Positions 26,755 through 35,255 of a stretch of DNA of 64,000 nucleotides are shown here, piece by piece. This DNA is from Ureibacillus manganicus DSM 26584 (lineage in GTDB: Bacteria > Bacillota > Bacilli > Bacillales_A > Planococcaceae). The notes beneath the pieces were generated by a model. It worked only from the letters and a program-made list of their open reading frames with translations. It was not told the origin of the DNA and did no database searches. Positions within the stretch are counted from its first letter, which is position 1. The number at the start of each line of letters is the position of its first letter. Both the position numbers and the translations under genes were made by a program. The stretch covers positions 1 through 64,000 of the forward strand of contig NZ_JPVN01000017.1 in the NCBI RefSeq assembly GCF_000772945.1, given 5' to 3'.

Positions 26755-27228
26755 ATGATGGATAAAAATAAATTGGTCTATTCGATAATGGATACGCTTT
26801 ACGAATTATCCAGAGAAATTAGCGAATATGAATCGATTCCAAGACAATATGGAACGGATGATGAGATTTTTATGGTAGAGGCCCATACGATTAACTTAAT
26901 AGGGGAAAATTCAAGTATTACAATCTCTGAAATTGCCAAAATGTCAAATAAAACAAAAGGTGCAATTTCACAGATGGTGGAAAAATTAATTAATAAAGAA
27001 ATTGTCTTTAAGGTAAAAGATTCATCAGATCAAAGGAGAGTTTTTTTAAATTTAACGGAAAAAGGAAAACGAATATTCGATTATCATAAAAAACTCGATG
27101 AAAAAGAATATTCAAAGATTATCAAAAAGCTTAATCACTTTACATACGATGAATTTGAAACGTTCTATCAAATTGCCCAACAAATGTTGGAGATTATGAG
27201 AGAAGGTAGTGCCAAGGGGACAGAATAG
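26755..27228 (+). CDS. MarR family transcriptional regulator
   Basis: 157 residues with the winged-helix core SITISEIAKMSNKTKGAISQMVEKLINKEIV, broken here as SITISEIAKMSNKTKGAIS then QMVEKLINKE (about residues 52-82), and the wing DSSDQRRVFLNLTEKGK. The ATG at 26755 follows GGGAGG; the ATG at 26740 overlaps that site and is rejected. Divergent from the MalY operon, it is its likely repressor through the palindrome at 26681-26703. The last five codons (AKGTE) read into a GGGGACAG repeat fragment and transposase debris, so the original C-terminus may have been altered. Confidence 0.9.
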   Translation: MMDKNKLVYSIMDTLYELSREISEYESIPRQYGTDDEIFMVEAHTINLIGENSSITISEIAKMSNKTKGAISQMVEKLINKEIVFKVKDSSDQRRVFLNLTEKGKRIFDYHKKLDEKEYSKIIKKLNHFTYDEFETFYQIAQQMLEIMREGSAKGTE

Positions 27229-27230
27229 GT

Positions 27231-27400
27231 CACAAAAGTAAAACTTCTCATTTTTTTGGGTACAAAACGGAATTTATGATGACAACAACTGATCGAATTA
27301 TCACGGCAGTTCATGTAGGTGACGGTGCTTATGTAGATGGAACCAATTTTAATGAGTTATTAGAATTAACTATGAAAAGTGGTGTAATAAGTAATACCTT
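27231..27400 (+). pseudogene. IS1182-like transposase remnant
   Basis: Fragments KTSHFFGYKTEF, TTTDRIITAVHV and AYVDGTNFNELLELTMKSG translate in one frame and match the remnant at 5901-6130, with one base difference that keeps the frame open. Both transposase ends are missing. It abuts the marR stop. Confidence 0.7.
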
Positions 27401-27449
27401 CACATTGGTTTACTTTCCTTTCAATTCCATTATGTAATGTGAAGGTATT
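27395..27449 (+). terminator. Long perfect hairpin, possible terminator
   Basis: The hairpin lies directly after the transposase remnant. AATACCTTCACATT and AATGTGAAGGTATT form a 14-bp stem around about 29 nt and run into TTTTTTA. A similar, shorter motif with CATTAC/GTAATG arms follows the other remnant near 6131-6166, so it may belong to the element's end. The interval 27450-27650 holds nothing else recognisable. Confidence 0.5.
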
Positions 27450-27665
27450 TTTTATATTCTCAAACTAATTCCCCTTATTTTTGTAAAAAATTTCAGTGGT
27501 ACGTGCTAAAAAGTGTATGGAATGATGTGCCCTCCTTGTATTAAAAGATGAATCAAATTCAACTAAAAGGTATTCCTTCTTAACTTGTAGAAATATATAT
27601 TAATTGAAAGTAATTTAGTTAGATTAAAAAAGAAAGACATATTAATTTCAAAGGAGTAGATAATC

Positions 27666-28538
27666 ATTAACATTCAAAATTTAGAAGCATTTATTTATGT
27701 TGTCTATTCTGGTAGCTTTAGTAAGGCTGCGGAGGCATTGTATTTATCACAACCTTCTATTTCAGCACGGATTCGATCTTTGGAAAATGACTTAAATACA
27801 ACGTTGTTAAAAAGAGATGGCCGTAAGTCACTTTTAACTGAGGCAGGGAAGAACTTTCTGCCATTTGCTGAGAAGATTTTAGAACAGTATCAAAAGGGTA
27901 TATATAAATTAAATCAACAACTTTATATACCTGATCAAATAAGTATAGGGTGTTCTAACTCTGTATCAAGTTATTTACTACCTGAAATAATCCCTCATTT
28001 AATAAACAAATTCCCTGAATTGAACATTACAATTCAATCTTATCATTCAGAAGAGGTTGTTTCTAAAGTACTTAATCAGGAAGTAGATTTTGGAATTGTA
28101 AGAGAAATTACGCATCCCAAAATTAATTCGATTTTAATTTTAAATAGTCATGTCGGACTTTATGCAAGTCCAGATCACCCGCTAATTAAAATGCAAGAGA
28201 GAATGACTAAGGAAGACCTATCCAACTATGAATTTGTTTTTTACGACCATAATTCTACCGATTGGCTGCTAATTAGCCGGTTGTTAGAACCTGTTAAGAT
28301 TCAAAGAAAAATTATTATTCATGTAGATAATATGGAAGCAGCTAAACGATTAGTAAAAAAGAATATGGGGCTGTGTTTTTTACCTGAGCACGCCGTACAA
28401 GAAGAATTAGATAATGGCACAATAGTGCAAGTACCTATTGATTGTATTACTGAAGTAAGTACCAAAATTTCAATAATCTATTTAAATGAAAAAGAGAAAT
28501 CTCCCATCGTTGAGTTAATTGAAGAACTTTATAATTAA
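27666..28538 (+). CDS. LysR family regulator with apparent ATT start codon
   Basis: Read from 27666 the protein is 290 residues, standard for LysR, and begins (M)NIQNLEAFIYVVYSGSFSKA, a textbook LysR N-terminus. The HTH continues through ALYLSQPSISARIRSLENDL. The effector domain starts near residue 88. The frame is closed by TAG at 27657, and no ATG/GTG/TTG exists before TTG 27738, which would delete half of the HTH. ATT at 27666 lies 9 nt after AAGGAG (27651-27656), so ATT is the likely initiator. It precedes gltS and an agmatinase-family gene in the same direction and probably regulates them (inference). A terminator-like hairpin follows. Confidence 0.85.
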   Translation: MNIQNLEAFIYVVYSGSFSKAAEALYLSQPSISARIRSLENDLNTTLLKRDGRKSLLTEAGKNFLPFAEKILEQYQKGIYKLNQQLYIPDQISIGCSNSVSSYLLPEIIPHLINKFPELNITIQSYHSEEVVSKVLNQEVDFGIVREITHPKINSILILNSHVGLYASPDHPLIKMQERMTKEDLSNYEFVFYDHNSTDWLLISRLLEPVKIQRKIIIHVDNMEAAKRLVKKNMGLCFLPEHAVQEELDNGTIVQVPIDCITEVSTKISIIYLNEKEKSPIVELIEELYN

Positions 28539-28545
28539 GATCATG

Positions 28546-28590
28546 AACCGTTTAGTGTGTGTTTTTTATCATACTTAGAACGGTTTTTTT
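28546..28590 (+). terminator. Terminator after the LysR gene
   Basis: AACCGTT and AACGGTT form the base of an imperfect hairpin, followed by TTTTTG. It begins 7 nt after the lysR stop. Confidence 0.6.
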
Positions 28591-28736
28591 GTATTGAATT
28601 TATATGAAAAATTTACAAACAAAGCCACCTATAAAATTTTTCTATAAATTCATAAACTAATTTGATGATTGTAAATGTAAATATAATGTTATAGTTTCGT
28701 TAATAATTAGAAAATTCGGTTAAAGGAGGCGGATAA

Positions 28737-29957
28737 ATGGTCTATGAAAATGGTGTTCTAACATTAAATTTGATAACCTCAGTCGCATTAGGAGTTTTGT
28801 TATTACTTATAGGTAAATGGTTAAGTAACAAAGTCAGTTTCTTCAGAAACTATTGTATACCTGCTCCAGTAATTGGGGGCTTTGGTTTTGCGATTGCTGT
28901 TTGGATTTTAAACGGAGCGAATATTACGATAACCATTGATAAAACTTTAGGCGATCTGTTTATGTTTATCTTTTTTGTAACGATAGGTATTGGTGGCAGC
29001 TTTGCCCTTATTAAAAAGGGTGGTAAGCTATTATTCTATTATCTTTTAATCTGTTGGGGACTTGCTATTTTTCAAAATGGATTGGGTGTTGCTTTAGCAT
29101 CATTACTAGGAATTGATCCACTTTTAGGAATTGCTTCAGGTGCGGCCGCTTTAGAAGGTGGCCATGGGATGGTTGCTGCAATGGCTCCATTTATCGAAGA
29201 ATCTGGTGGAACGGGTGCATTAACAGTAGGTATGGCGGCTGCAACATACGGACTTGTTGCAGGAAGTCTAATTGGCGGACCTTTAGGTAACTGGTTAATA
29301 AAGCGAAATAACTTAAAAATTGAAACAGATGAAGGCTGGAATAGATCTTTAGATGCTTCAGAAGGAATTAAAATAGAGGACCAAATTACTGTAAGAAATG
29401 TATTCACTTTAATTGCGGTCATTATTATCGTTTTAGGAGTAGGGACGAATGTTGCAAGATGGATTACAGATGCAACAGGATTCACAGTTCCAGGACATGT
29501 ATTTAGTTTATTCTTAGGATTGCTATTTGCATCAATAAATAGCAAAAAACAATTTGTTGAAATGAATAGAAAAGGCATTGAGATTATTTCTGTTATATCT
29601 CTAGAACTTTTCTTAACAATGGCAATGATGAATCTTAAGATTTGGGAATTGTACGACCTTGCTCTACCTTTAATTATCATATTATTAGTACAAACAGTGT
29701 GTATTATTCTAATTGCTTGGTTAGTTGTCTTTAGATTTACTGGTAAAAACTATGATGCTGCTTTATTATCGGCTGGATTTATTGGACATGGTTTAGGTGC
29801 AACGGCAAATGGATTAGCTGTAATGGATTCAATTACAAACAAATACGGAGTGATTTCACGAAAGGCGTTCTTTATCATCCCAGTTAGTGGATCAATGCTG
29901 ATTGATTTAGTTGGGGTTCCGTCAATTGTAATTTTTACGAATATTTTTGCACCGTAA
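28737..29957 (+). CDS. gltS: Sodium/glutamate symporter GltS
   Basis: A 406-residue GltS-family (ESS) carrier. Each half bears the inverted-repeat signature: YCIPAPVIGGFGFAIAVW (about 38-55) and GGHGMVAAMAP with GLVAGSLIGGPLGNWLI in the first half, GFIGHGLGATANGLAVM (about 346-362) in the second. It imports glutamate with Na+. The ATG has AAGGAGGCGG upstream. It is 84 nt before the agmatinase-family gene; the pair may handle glutamate or related C5 amino acids and guanidino compounds. Confidence 0.95.
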   Translation: MVYENGVLTLNLITSVALGVLLLLIGKWLSNKVSFFRNYCIPAPVIGGFGFAIAVWILNGANITITIDKTLGDLFMFIFFVTIGIGGSFALIKKGGKLLFYYLLICWGLAIFQNGLGVALASLLGIDPLLGIASGAAALEGGHGMVAAMAPFIEESGGTGALTVGMAAATYGLVAGSLIGGPLGNWLIKRNNLKIETDEGWNRSLDASEGIKIEDQITVRNVFTLIAVIIIVLGVGTNVARWITDATGFTVPGHVFSLFLGLLFASINSKKQFVEMNRKGIEIISVISLELFLTMAMMNLKIWELYDLALPLIIILLVQTVCIILIAWLVVFRFTGKNYDAALLSAGFIGHGLGATANGLAVMDSITNKYGVISRKAFFIIPVSGSMLIDLVGVPSIVIFTNIFAP

Positions 29958-30041
29958 TTAACTATTTAATTGATTCATAGGGAGTAACTGTAATTATTTA
30001 CAATAAACTCTACTACATTTATCGAAATTGGAGGATTTATC

Positions 30042-30980
30042 ATGAATAAAATTAACATGCCCATTACAGGAATTGCATCCTTTGCAAAGTATCCAATATG
30101 TGGTGATTTAGAAAACTTAGATGCAGACATTGCAGTATTAGGTGTTCCATATGATACAGGGGTAGGTTTTTTATCTGGATGTCGATTTGGACCTAGAAGA
30201 ATCCGTGAAGTGTCTACTCATTATAGTCGTGGCGATGCTGGATTTTATGATCCAGAAAGAGATGAAGTGTTCTTAGCAGCACCGAATAAAATCGTTGATG
30301 TTGGAGACGCAGATGTCGTCCACGGAGATATCCAAGGTTCCTTTGACGCAATTGAATATGCAGTTAGAAAAATTAGGGAAAAAGGTGCAATTCCAGCAAT
30401 TATGGGAGGCGACCACTCGATTTCCATTCCGATTGCGCGGGCTTTAAGTGACGAAGGTGATATAACAGTAATACAATTAGATGCACATCTTGACTGGTCT
30501 GACGCGCCAGGTGGACAACGTTTTGGAAATGGTAGTCCAATGAGAAGAATGTCTGAGATGGGCCATATTAAAGACATGATTCAAATCGGTTTGCGTGGTC
30601 TTGGAAGTAGTAGAAAAGAAGATTTCGAAGCAGCGAAGGAATTCAATAGTCATCTAATTTCTGCAAAAGAAGCACAGTCCATTGGTGTTGAAGGGGTACT
30701 TTCTCAAATTCCAAAAGCTGATAAATATTACGTTACTATTGATATTGACTGTTTTGATATTTCTTTAGCCACTGGAACAGGATCACCATCTCCAGGCGGA
30801 TTCTCATATGACTTTTTGAATGATATATTAATTGGCATTGCGGAAAAGGGAAATGTAATTTGCTTTGATCTTGTTGAGGTTGCTCCACAATATGATCCTA
30901 CTAATTCTACTACACGTGTAGCTGCTATGACCATGTTGAATTTTATGGGGCATATATTAAAGCAAAAAGAAAAAAATTAA
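30042..30980 (+). CDS. Agmatinase/ureohydrolase family enzyme
   Basis: 312 residues of the arginase fold with all dimanganese ligands visible: H125 in GGDHS, D147/H149/D151 in DAHLD, and D234/D236 in DIDCFD. The N-terminal GVPYDTGVGFLSGCRFGPRRIRE is agmatinase-like. The family hydrolyses guanidino groups to urea (agmatine, guanidinobutyrate, guanidinopropionate and related compounds) or formimino-glutamate. The residues after H149 (LDWSDAPGGQRFGNGSPMRR) resemble agmatinase/guanidinoacid hydrolases more than arginase. Following gltS, a guanidino acid or a product feeding glutamate metabolism is plausible; the exact substrate is open. Confidence 0.9.
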   Translation: MNKINMPITGIASFAKYPICGDLENLDADIAVLGVPYDTGVGFLSGCRFGPRRIREVSTHYSRGDAGFYDPERDEVFLAAPNKIVDVGDADVVHGDIQGSFDAIEYAVRKIREKGAIPAIMGGDHSISIPIARALSDEGDITVIQLDAHLDWSDAPGGQRFGNGSPMRRMSEMGHIKDMIQIGLRGLGSSRKEDFEAAKEFNSHLISAKEAQSIGVEGVLSQIPKADKYYVTIDIDCFDISLATGTGSPSPGGFSYDFLNDILIGIAEKGNVICFDLVEVAPQYDPTNSTTRVAAMTMLNFMGHILKQKEKN

Positions 30981-31023
30981 ACCTTCACATGTCTTGAAAT
31001 TAAAATATAGTGTAAGAATAGGA

Positions 31024-31057
31024 AAAGTGAAATCGATAGTGAGATTTCACTTTTTTT
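31024..31057 (+). terminator. Terminator after the agmatinase-family gene
   Basis: AAAGTGAAATC pairs with GATTTCACTTT around an 8-nt loop and is followed by seven Ts. It ends the gltS-ureohydrolase transcript. Confidence 0.88.
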
Positions 31058-31370
31058 AATTATATAGCGTAATTGTGATCATTAAAAGCTGTTTCCATGT
31101 GTAAAGAAGTGTGTTGAAATTGTAGAAAGCTCATATAAATCCTGTGAGTTTATAAAATGTAGAAAACTTTTTTAGCCGAAATTTTTGTAGAAACATAAAT
31201 AAATTTCTTCTTTGCTGCATAAATAAATGTAAGGGTTTTCAACTTTGAAAAATTCCTATCATATTCTGTTATATTAATATATTAAATTTGTGATTGCTGT
31301 TATATAACATGATATGATACTATTATTTTTGTAAGTATCAGAATTTTCTAATAGGGGTGGGGATGAGAAA
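31058..31370 (+). promoter_or_regulatory. cstA leader region with a cre-like site
   Basis: TGTAAGGGTTTTCA at 31228-31241 matches the CcpA cre consensus except for one central base (G for C), about 130 bp before cstA. Catabolite control of cstA would fit its carbon-starvation role. No other structure stands out. Confidence 0.35.
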
Positions 31371-32822
31371 ATGATTACGTTTTTAGTGTGTATTGCCCTT
31401 CTAATTGTGGGTTATTTCACGTATGGCAAGTTTGTCGAGAAAGTATTTGGTTCAAAACCAGCTCGACCAACACCGGCATTTGTTAATGCAGACGGAGTTG
31501 ACTATGTGCCAATGTCAACGCCAAAAAACTCTCTAATTCAGTTATTAAATATTGCAGGGACTGGGCCAGTATTTGGACCAATTGCAGGAGCATTATATGG
31601 ACCTGTAGCATTTGTATGGATAGTCGTTGGATGTATTTTTGCAGGAGCTGTTCACGATTATTTAACAGGAATGATTTCTATTCGTAACAAGGGAGCGCAC
31701 CTTCCTGAACTGGCTGCAAAATTTTTAGGTAAGTTTATGAAACACGTTGTAAATGTTTTTGCACTTTTATTACTTATTTTAGTTGGTACTGTATTCGTTA
31801 CTTCACCAGCGATGTTAATTAGTAATTTATTGAATGGACAGGTTGCACTTGCTGTGATTGTTGCAGTTATTTTTGCTTATTATATTCTTGCAACATTGCT
31901 TCCTGTTGATAAAATTATCGGTCGCCTTTACCCATGGTTCGGTGCGGTTTTAGTTATTTCTGCAGTTGGTATCGGTATTGGTTTGATTTTCACAGGAGCA
32001 CCAATTCCTGAATTAACATTTGCTAACATGCATCCAAATAGTTTACCGATTTTCCCATTAATCTTCTTTACGATTACTTGTGGGGCATTATCTGGATTCC
32101 ATGCGACTCAAACACCAATTATTTCTCGTACAACACAAAATGAAAATCAAGGTCGCAAAATTTTCTACGGTATGATGATTGCTGAAGGGATTATTGCGAT
32201 GATTTGGGCTGCTGCTTCAATGAGTCTATTCGGCGGTTATGGTGGGTTAAATGAATTATTAGCAGCTGGTGGTCCTGCTGCTGTAGTTAGTCAAGTTTCA
32301 TTACTAATGATGGGTACAATTGGCGGTACGCTTGCAGTAATTGGGGTTATCATCTTACCAATCACTTCTGGTGATACTGCGTTCCGTGCAGCACGTATGA
32401 TTATTGCTGATTATTTCAAATTCGCTCAAGGTAAATTATTAAGTCGTTTATGGATTGCGATTCCTTTATTCGTTATTTCATTCTTATTAACAAGAATCGA
32501 CTTTAATATTTTATGGCGCTACTTCTCATGGGCAAACGGTGTAACTGCTGTAATTGCACTTTGGGTCGGTGCAATGTATTTATTCTTATCTCACAAAAAT
32601 CACTGGATCGCAACGGTTCCAGCAACATTTATGACATCTATGTGTTTTGTATATATCCTGTATGAATCAAAAATGGGCTTCGGTATTCCACTGACTGCTT
32701 CATACGTTGGTGGCGCAGTTCTAACAGCTGCGATTGTGGCAATCTTCTTCATCTCGGGATATAAACAACGTGGAAGCTCGTTCTTATTGGACGAAGATGT
32801 ATCTGGGTTTAAGGTGAATTAG
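31371..32822 (+). CDS. cstA: Carbon starvation protein CstA family transporter
   Basis: A 483-residue membrane protein of the CstA family (PF02554) in the shorter Bacillus-type form, with about 13 hydrophobic segments. Signatures seen are AGTGPVFGPIAGALYGPVAF (about 62-81), GAVHDYLTGMISIRNKG (about 96-112), and the FHATQTPIISRT and TSGDTAFRAARMI motifs. Characterised members import pyruvate or peptides during starvation. It is a single-gene unit with its own leader and a palindrome-derived terminator. No LytS/LytT-type two-component pair is adjacent in the window. Confidence 0.94.
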   Translation: MITFLVCIALLIVGYFTYGKFVEKVFGSKPARPTPAFVNADGVDYVPMSTPKNSLIQLLNIAGTGPVFGPIAGALYGPVAFVWIVVGCIFAGAVHDYLTGMISIRNKGAHLPELAAKFLGKFMKHVVNVFALLLLILVGTVFVTSPAMLISNLLNGQVALAVIVAVIFAYYILATLLPVDKIIGRLYPWFGAVLVISAVGIGIGLIFTGAPIPELTFANMHPNSLPIFPLIFFTITCGALSGFHATQTPIISRTTQNENQGRKIFYGMMIAEGIIAMIWAAASMSLFGGYGGLNELLAAGGPAAVVSQVSLLMMGTIGGTLAVIGVIILPITSGDTAFRAARMIIADYFKFAQGKLLSRLWIAIPLFVISFLLTRIDFNILWRYFSWANGVTAVIALWVGAMYLFLSHKNHWIATVPATFMTSMCFVYILYESKMGFGIPLTASYVGGAVLTAAIVAIFFISGYKQRGSSFLLDEDVSGFKVN

Positions 32823-32831
32823 AGTTGAGCG

Positions 32832-32862
32832 GGACGAGGGGAGGTACCTCGTCCTATTTTTT
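32832..32862 (+). terminator. cstA terminator made from the GGACGAGG palindrome
   Basis: GGACGAGG (32832-32839) and CCTCGTCC (32847-32854) with a 7-nt loop are followed by TATTTTTTTT, starting 9 nt after the cstA stop. Confidence 0.85.
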
Positions 32863-32897
32863 TTGACTGTGATAATAAACTGTTGTTTTGTCCCATG

Positions 32898-32942
32898 AAA
32901 AAAGTCGATTTGATCACAGTATTTGTGATAAATCGACTTTTT
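32898..32942. terminator. Bidirectional terminator hairpin
   Basis: AAAAAAGTCGATTTGATCACA pairs with its complement on the far side of a 4-nt loop, with one bulged base; A and T tracts flank it on both sides. It can end the minus-strand SLH remnant, whose stop is at 32984, and back up the cstA terminator. Confidence 0.85.
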
Positions 32943-32983
32943 CATTTTATGAAATGGGACATTGAACTGCCCCTAACTGCAGT

Positions 32984-33340
32984 CTAAATTTCTTCTAATA
33001 ATTTTAGAACCTGGTAAAGCATTACTGCTGCTTCAGCACGTGTTGTGTCTTTTTTAGGTGCAAATTTGTTGTTACCGATATCTTTAATGATATTTAGAGC
33101 AGTTGCTTTTTGAATAGCATCTATCGCGTAAGTACTAATGTTGTTTTCATCAGCGAACTTATTAGATGTTGAAGTTGCTTCTAGTCTACTATCCTCTTTG
33201 TATTCAAGTGCTCTCATAAGCATTGCTGTCATATCTTCACGAGTAATTTTGTTATGTGGATTAAAGTTGCCCTCTAGATCTCCAAAGACAATTCCAGTAC
33301 GTTTTGCTACTTCAATTTGTAGAACACTCTTAGTAGAGGT
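32984..33340 (-). pseudogene. SLH-domain protein remnant, C-terminal end only
   Basis: About 118 codons remain. They carry two SLH repeats: GNFNPHNKITREDMTAMLMR with AL after it, and NKFAPKKDTTRAEAAVMLYQ followed by VLK at the extreme C-terminus. A complete SLH protein needs three repeats, a signal peptide and usually a larger ectodomain; none is present. Immediately upstream the frame runs into the 52-bp tandem array at 33341, and the apparent N-terminus (MMILFRPLIYS) is translated repeat DNA. No ribosome binding site is seen. This is the 3' end of a surface-protein gene whose 5' part was lost, apparently at the array boundary. Confidence 0.78.
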
Positions 33341-33911
33341 GATGAAGACTTTTGAGTAGATGAGCGGTCTGAAAAGGATCATCATAGGGTAGATGAAGAC
33401 CTTTTAAGTTAGATAATCGGCAAGAAAAGGTCCTCATAGGCTCGATGAAGACCTTTTGAGCTGGATAATCGATCGGAAAAGGTCCTCATAGGGTAGATGA
33501 AGACCTTTTGAGCTGGATAATCGATCGGAAAAGGTCCTCATAGGGTAGATGAAGACCTTTTGAGCTAGATAATCGACCAGAAAAGGTCATCATAGGTTTG
33601 ATGAAGACCTTTTGAGCTGGATAATCGACCGGAAAGGGTCTTCATAGGGTTAATGAAGACCTTTTGAGTTAGATAATTGCCCAGAAAAGGTCCTCATAGG
33701 GTAGATGAAGACCTTTTAAGTTAGATAATTGCCCAGAAAAGGTCCTCATAGGGTAGATGAAGACCTTTTAAGCTAGAAAATCGGCAAGAAAAGGTCCTCA
33801 TAGGGTAGATGAAGACCTTTTGAGTTAGATAATTGCCCAGAAAAGGTCATCATAGGCTTGATGAAGACCTTTTGAGTTAGATAATCGGCCAGAAAAGGTC
33901 CTCATAGGCTT
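33341..33911. repeat. Tandem array A: 11 units of a 52-bp inverted-arm repeat
   Basis: GATGAAGAC-type unit starts lie at 33341, 33392, 33444, 33496, 33548, 33600, 33652, 33704, 33756, 33808 and 33860: a strict 52-bp step (51 for the first). Each unit has arms ATGAAGACCTTTT and AAAAGGTCCTCAT (13 bp, one mismatch) around a 19-nt variable loop (GAGCTAGATAATCGGCCAG type), with a 7-nt joint. The array ends abruptly at 33911. Because 52 is not a multiple of three, open frames through it change phase each unit; it is non-coding. Function is unknown. Confidence 0.95.
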
Positions 33912-34012
33912 GAGAAAAGTACTACCATGGTAATGAGTGGAACAACAAAAACATATCCCTCTATATCGAAAGTAGATTTTTGTAACCCTTTACACAAAAT
34001 TTACAAAATATA

Positions 34013-34041
34013 TTTACTATTCAGAAAAAAGCATCTATAAT
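34013..34041 (+). promoter_or_regulatory. SigA-type promoter of the lacI-type gene
   Basis: TTTACT (34013-34018), 17-bp spacer, TATAAT (34036-34041). The palindromic operator starts 17 bp beyond the -10 box, so repressor binding would cover the transcription start. Confidence 0.7.
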
Positions 34042-34057
34042 TTAAGTACAAGGCAGA

Positions 34058-34075
34058 AATCTAAACGATTAGATT
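34058..34075. promoter_or_regulatory. LacI-type operator, copy 1 (autoregulatory)
   Basis: AATCTAAACGATTAGATT: an 18-bp near-perfect palindrome centred on CG, as expected of LacI/GalR-family sites. It lies between the promoter and the start of the LacI-family gene. The same motif recurs at 35225, 51502 and 51569. Confidence 0.85.
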
Positions 34076-34162
34076 AGAAATTTCTTCCTTGGTAGTGTTC
34101 GTAGTAATTATTTATACTAGAGATAGTAGAAATAATACTAATAATAATCTGGAGTGAAAGTA

Positions 34163-35176
34163 TTGAAAGGCACCGAGAAATTAACGATCAAAGATGTAGC
34201 AAAGAGGTCTGGCTTTTCTGTTGCGACAGTATCCGCAGTCATTAATGACGTACCTATCGTTAGTGAGAAATCAAAAAATAAGATTTTACAAGTCATTGAG
34301 GAAATGGGATATCGACCAAATACGATTGCTCGAAGTTTAAAAAAGTCAAAAACTTCAACATTAGCGATTATCGTTAAAGATATCACGAACCCCTTTTATC
34401 CGGAGTTAATCTCTGGGATTGAAGAAGTGGCTTGGAGTAAGAATTACGAAGTGTTTCTATGTAATACCGAAAATGATATAGAAAAAGAAAAAAAGTATAT
34501 TGATAACTTAATAAGCAAACAAGTGGATGGTGTGTTTCTTTCAACATCTTCGCTAGATCGAATTGTTGACTACACTGTATTAAGTGATAGTAATATCCCT
34601 TATGTGTTTGTGAATCGTAAGCCAAATGTGTTATTTGATAATGAATGGTTTGTGGGAACAGACAACTATGCAGCAGTTCAAAAAGCGATTCGATATATCA
34701 TTTCTAAAGGAATTAAGGATATTGCATTTTACGCAGGTCCACAAGAATACTGGACTTTTAATCAGCGACTTCTAGCTTTTAAAGAAACGATGGAAAAAGA
34801 AGGACTTGAAGTAAAGGATGAGTGGATCTTTACCCGCGAAGAATTCAACGAAGAAACTGGATATAACAATACGCTTAAATTAATAAAAGATAGTAAACTA
34901 CCAGAGTGTATATTTTGCTCCTCAGATCCTTTAGCATTTGGTGCTTACAAAGCATTATCAGAAAATAATATTAAAGTTCCTGATGATATGTATTTAATGG
35001 GAACGGATAATAATAAATTTGGTGAACTCATTGGACTTAGTTCCATTGATATGAATAATAAACAACTCGGTAGGGAAGCAGCAGAAGTATTAATTGATGT
35101 ATTAAAGAATAAAGAAACACAAAAGAAAAATGAAATCATTTTACCACCAGAGTTAATCATAAGAAGTAGTTGTTAA
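34163..35176 (+). CDS. LacI family transcriptional regulator
   Basis: 337 residues. The N-terminal HTH is LTIKDVAKRSGFSVATVSAV and the hinge helix region RPNTIARSLKKSKTSTLAII follows (about 1-65). The rest is a periplasmic-binding-like effector/dimer domain with IVKDITNPFYPELISGIEE and the late LMGTDNNKFGEL. The TTG at 34163 has GGAG 8 nt upstream and is preferred to GTG at 34154. The operator at 34058 predicts autoregulation. Copies before the 3-hydroxyacyl-CoA dehydrogenase and before the thiolase operon 17 kb away define its probable regulon. The effector is unknown; a CoA ester or the imported acid are candidates. Confidence 0.93.
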   Translation: MKGTEKLTIKDVAKRSGFSVATVSAVINDVPIVSEKSKNKILQVIEEMGYRPNTIARSLKKSKTSTLAIIVKDITNPFYPELISGIEEVAWSKNYEVFLCNTENDIEKEKKYIDNLISKQVDGVFLSTSSLDRIVDYTVLSDSNIPYVFVNRKPNVLFDNEWFVGTDNYAAVQKAIRYIISKGIKDIAFYAGPQEYWTFNQRLLAFKETMEKEGLEVKDEWIFTREEFNEETGYNNTLKLIKDSKLPECIFCSSDPLAFGAYKALSENNIKVPDDMYLMGTDNNKFGELIGLSSIDMNNKQLGREAAEVLIDVLKNKETQKKNEIILPPELIIRSSC

Positions 35177-35186
35177 TGTTATGTAT

Positions 35187-35212
35187 GGCCGAAATAGATT
35201 ACTATTTAGGCC
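35187..35212 (+). terminator. Hairpin after the lacI-type gene
   Basis: GGCC-AAATAG and CTATTT-GGCC pair across ATTA, with a single-base bulge on each side. A short U-rich stretch (TTCATTAT) follows. It lies 10 nt after the stop. Confidence 0.55.
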
Positions 35213-35224
35213 TTCATTATAAAA

Positions 35225-35242
35225 AATCTAAACGATTAGATT
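35225..35242. promoter_or_regulatory. LacI-type operator, copy 2
   Basis: AATCTAAACGATTAGATT, identical to copy 1, ending immediately before the GGAG ribosome site of the 3-hydroxyacyl-CoA dehydrogenase gene. A clear -35/-10 pair was not found upstream; binding here could also block elongating polymerase or the ribosome site. Confidence 0.82.
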
Positions 35243-35255
35243 GGAGTTGGATAAT

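Noticed and set aside
32952-32975. GGGACATTGAACTGCCCC as another member of the palindrome family
   Set aside because: Arms pair for only a few bases; too weak to count.
33341-33911. CRISPR array
   Set aside because: Strictly periodic 52-bp units have no constant-repeat/variable-spacer division; the loops are near-identical and no cas genes are present.
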